A stretch of DNA of 64,000 nucleotides from Salinispira pacifica (GTDB lineage Bacteria > Spirochaetota > Spirochaetia > DSM-27196 > Salinispiraceae). The position numbers and the translations under genes are program-made. This document shows positions 62,787 to 64,000 of the stretch, one piece after another; the first letter of the stretch is position 1, and every line of letters starts with the position of its first letter. Where the stretch lies: NCBI RefSeq assembly GCF_000507245.1, contig NC_023035.1, positions 62,001-126,000 on the forward strand, read 5' to 3'. The notes under the pieces were generated by a model. It did not search any database. It was given only the letters and a program-made list of their open reading frames with translations, and was not told the origin of the DNA.

Positions 62787-63410
62787 TCAGTACCGGTATC
62801 TGAAGCTGATCTGAGGGTAGAGTTCCACGGCAAATTGATTCTGCAGGGAACCGGCAGTGGGGAGCCATGTGAGACCGTATCCCACTTCTATGGGAATGGA
62901 AAAATGGCTGAAGCCGATCAGTTCCATCCCTATTCCGAAACCTGCGGTGAATTGGGGCGTATACGAACCTGAGTAGGGCGGCACTTCAACATAGGTTTCA
63001 CTCTCCTCATCATAATAGGAGTCATCCACCCAGGGGATGTATCCCCGGTGCATAATCGAAGTGAAAATGTAGAGATTTCCTCCCAGAATGTCCTTCCACT
63101 GACTGCTGAACACCCGCCAATGATGTGAAAACCCCAGGCTGTAATCCAGAAGATTGCCGTAAAACTGAATTTCCGGAGAATAGAGTGCTCCGGCCACAAT
63201 CTGCCACCCTTTGCTGCCGTATGTTTTGTGATAGGTAAGGCCTGTGCCGGTCATGGGACCTGCGGAAAATCCCAGGGCTTCATCGTACACCTCTGCAATG
63301 GGGGTATGATGAGCTTCGCTGTTTTCCGACTCAATGGAAAACGCCGGTGTGAGCACCAGGAACAGCAATGCCCCGAAACAAAGCAGAGTTTTATTATAGA
63401 TTGTTTTCAT
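62787..63410 (-). CDS. Probable outer-membrane beta-barrel protein
   Basis: 207 residues. A signal peptide (KTLLCFGALLFLVLTPAFS) is followed by alternating amphipathic strands rich in aromatic residues and ending in SFRYRY, an aromatic C terminus as in barrels inserted by the BAM complex. No named family. ATG at 63410 is chosen for GGGGGAGG six bases upstream; an earlier in-frame ATG at 63434 has none. Downstream, on the other strand, is the group II intron. Confidence 0.7.
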   Translation of the reverse strand: MKTIYNKTLLCFGALLFLVLTPAFSIESENSEAHHTPIAEVYDEALGFSAGPMTGTGLTYHKTYGSKGWQIVAGALYSPEIQFYGNLLDYSLGFSHHWRVFSSQWKDILGGNLYIFTSIMHRGYIPWVDDSYYDEESETYVEVPPYSGSYTPQFTAGFGIGMELIGFSHFSIPIEVGYGLTWLPTAGSLQNQFAVELYPQISFRYRY

Positions 63411-63424
63411 GGTAATCCTCCCCC

Positions 63425-63443
63425 GGATTCCCATGGGGAATCC
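63425..63443 (-). promoter_or_regulatory. Hairpin in the leader of the barrel gene
   Basis: GGATTCCC (63425-63432) and GGGAATCC (63436-63443) form a compact eight-pair hairpin a few bases upstream of the Shine-Dalgarno. It could modulate translation or mRNA stability. Confidence 0.4.
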
Positions 63444-63514
63444 GTATCCAGGAGTATAAATGTATACCCTGTAAAAGATGTTTACCAGATTCTGACCGGT
63501 AAAAGGGGAAGCTT

Positions 63515-63547
63515 AAAAAAGGGATGGCAGAAGAACTCCGCCATCCC
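63515..63547 (-). terminator. Terminator of the minus-strand gene at the window end
   Basis: On the minus strand GGGATGGC (63547-63540) pairs with GCCATCCC (63528-63521), followed by six T (63520-63515). It lies 27 bases after the stop of the partial gene. Confidence 0.92.
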
Positions 63548-63573
63548 CCTGGATGTTTAATGTGCCTAGAACA

Positions 63574-64000
63574 TCAGTTCACAGGAATGAGCAGCATTGA
63601 ACGGATGAGGGCCCGATTGACCTCCCCGTCCATGTTCCGGTTCTCCGGCAGATAGCGGAGCTGAAATGTATGGCTTCCCTGTTCAAGATTCATGAAGAGT
63701 CCTGAAGAGAGGCCGAAATCATCCCATTTTCGTTCGCCCCTCTGGGGCAGAATAATCGCTCCCTGCCGCTGTTCATCGGCAAACAGGGTACGGATTGCGG
63801 TTTTGTTATTGGTATTGATGGGACCTGATCCGTTTGCATATTCAAAAACGATGTAGAACCGGCCGTCCTCTTCTACATCTGTGCTGAACTCAAGAATCTG
63901 TTCGGGATCAGGAACAATCTCCACCGCTTCGTCGCCGGCGGGTGTTCTCAAAACCGAATCCGGATCGTAGGTCCAGCGGCTGAGATTGGAATGGAGTGTA
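63574..64000 (-). CDS. C-terminal part of an exported carbohydrate-active-like protein, 5' end beyond window
   Basis: The frame is open to the right edge, so only the last 142 or so residues are seen. They form one beta-sandwich-like domain: ILEFSTDVEEDGRFYIVFEYANGSG, NTNNKTAIRTLF, IILPQRGERKWDDFGLS, and NMDGEVNRALIRSMLLIPV. The pattern resembles C-terminal carbohydrate-binding (CBM6/35-like) domains of bacterial glycoside hydrolases. The catalytic part would lie outside the window, and the assignment is tentative. Confidence 0.5.
   Translation of the reverse strand, partial: TLHSNLSRWTYDPDSVLRTPAGDEAVEIVPDPEQILEFSTDVEEDGRFYIVFEYANGSGPINTNNKTAIRTLFADEQRQGAIILPQRGERKWDDFGLSSGLFMNLEQGSHTFQLRYLPENRNMDGEVNRALIRSMLLIPVN

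Overview
The window looks like a free-living member of the Spirochaetota (Spirochaeta/Salinispira-like). This is inferred from gene content: a multi-module DUF342 (FapA-like) protein beside a MinD-like ATPase, a DUF4954 protein, many spirochaete-style lipoproteins and TPR proteins, and a MurA with Asp in place of the catalytic Cys. No rRNA or species-level marker is present. Genes are dense, often overlap by ATGA, and lie on both strands.

Layout. 1-6145: a truncated UPF0126/TRIC-type membrane protein, lgt, the DUF342 protein, a MinD-like ATPase and a small membrane protein, with a heptanucleotide tandem repeat in the DUF342 leader. 6248-11187: S41 protease, rsmE, a WecG/TagA-type glycosyltransferase, two small envelope proteins and a short-chain dehydrogenase. 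11204-13191: a strong promoter drives STAS-zinc ribbon, YbjN-like and PspA/IM30 genes and ends at a clear terminator. A DnaA-box-like cluster follows. 13459-18553: YbjQ, a probable anti-sigma factor and an ECF sigma factor (probable CTG start) diverge from two membrane proteins and a DnaJ-domain protein. 18677-32670 is mostly metabolism: murA, aspartokinase, thrC, an HD/CCA-like protein, DUF4954, Bax inhibitor-1 family, pyrC, hisA, hisE-like, leuB and tkt. 32712-43021: a histidine phosphatase, a divergent pair of envelope proteins, a DHH phosphoesterase, a frameshifted traB, radA, and a class III cyclase fused to a winged helix, two 2TM modules and a coiled coil.

42948-52630 (minus strand) is a type II secretion/type IV pilus-like operon: gspD, gspE, gspF, a large bitopic assembly protein, a lipoprotein, gspG and a second pseudopilin. 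It carries two lesions. gspD has a -1 frameshift just before its conserved C terminus. A 1618-bp IS5/IS1182-like element sits exactly between gspE and gspF. Its transposase is split at a run of nine A, typical of programmed or transcriptional slippage.

52755-63571: a PTS IIA-domain protein with a CPA2-type antiporter, then an alpha-glucan group (GH133-like debranching lipoprotein, divergent GH13 lipoprotein, IPT-domain lipoprotein) marked by GGAAACGTTTCC-type operators typical of LacI-family repressors. A group II intron with its own maturase lies immediately after the T-tract of the IPT gene's terminator. The window closes with a small beta-barrel-like protein and the 3' end of a gene with a probable carbohydrate-binding C-terminal domain.

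No tRNA, rRNA, CRISPR array or prophage was recognised.
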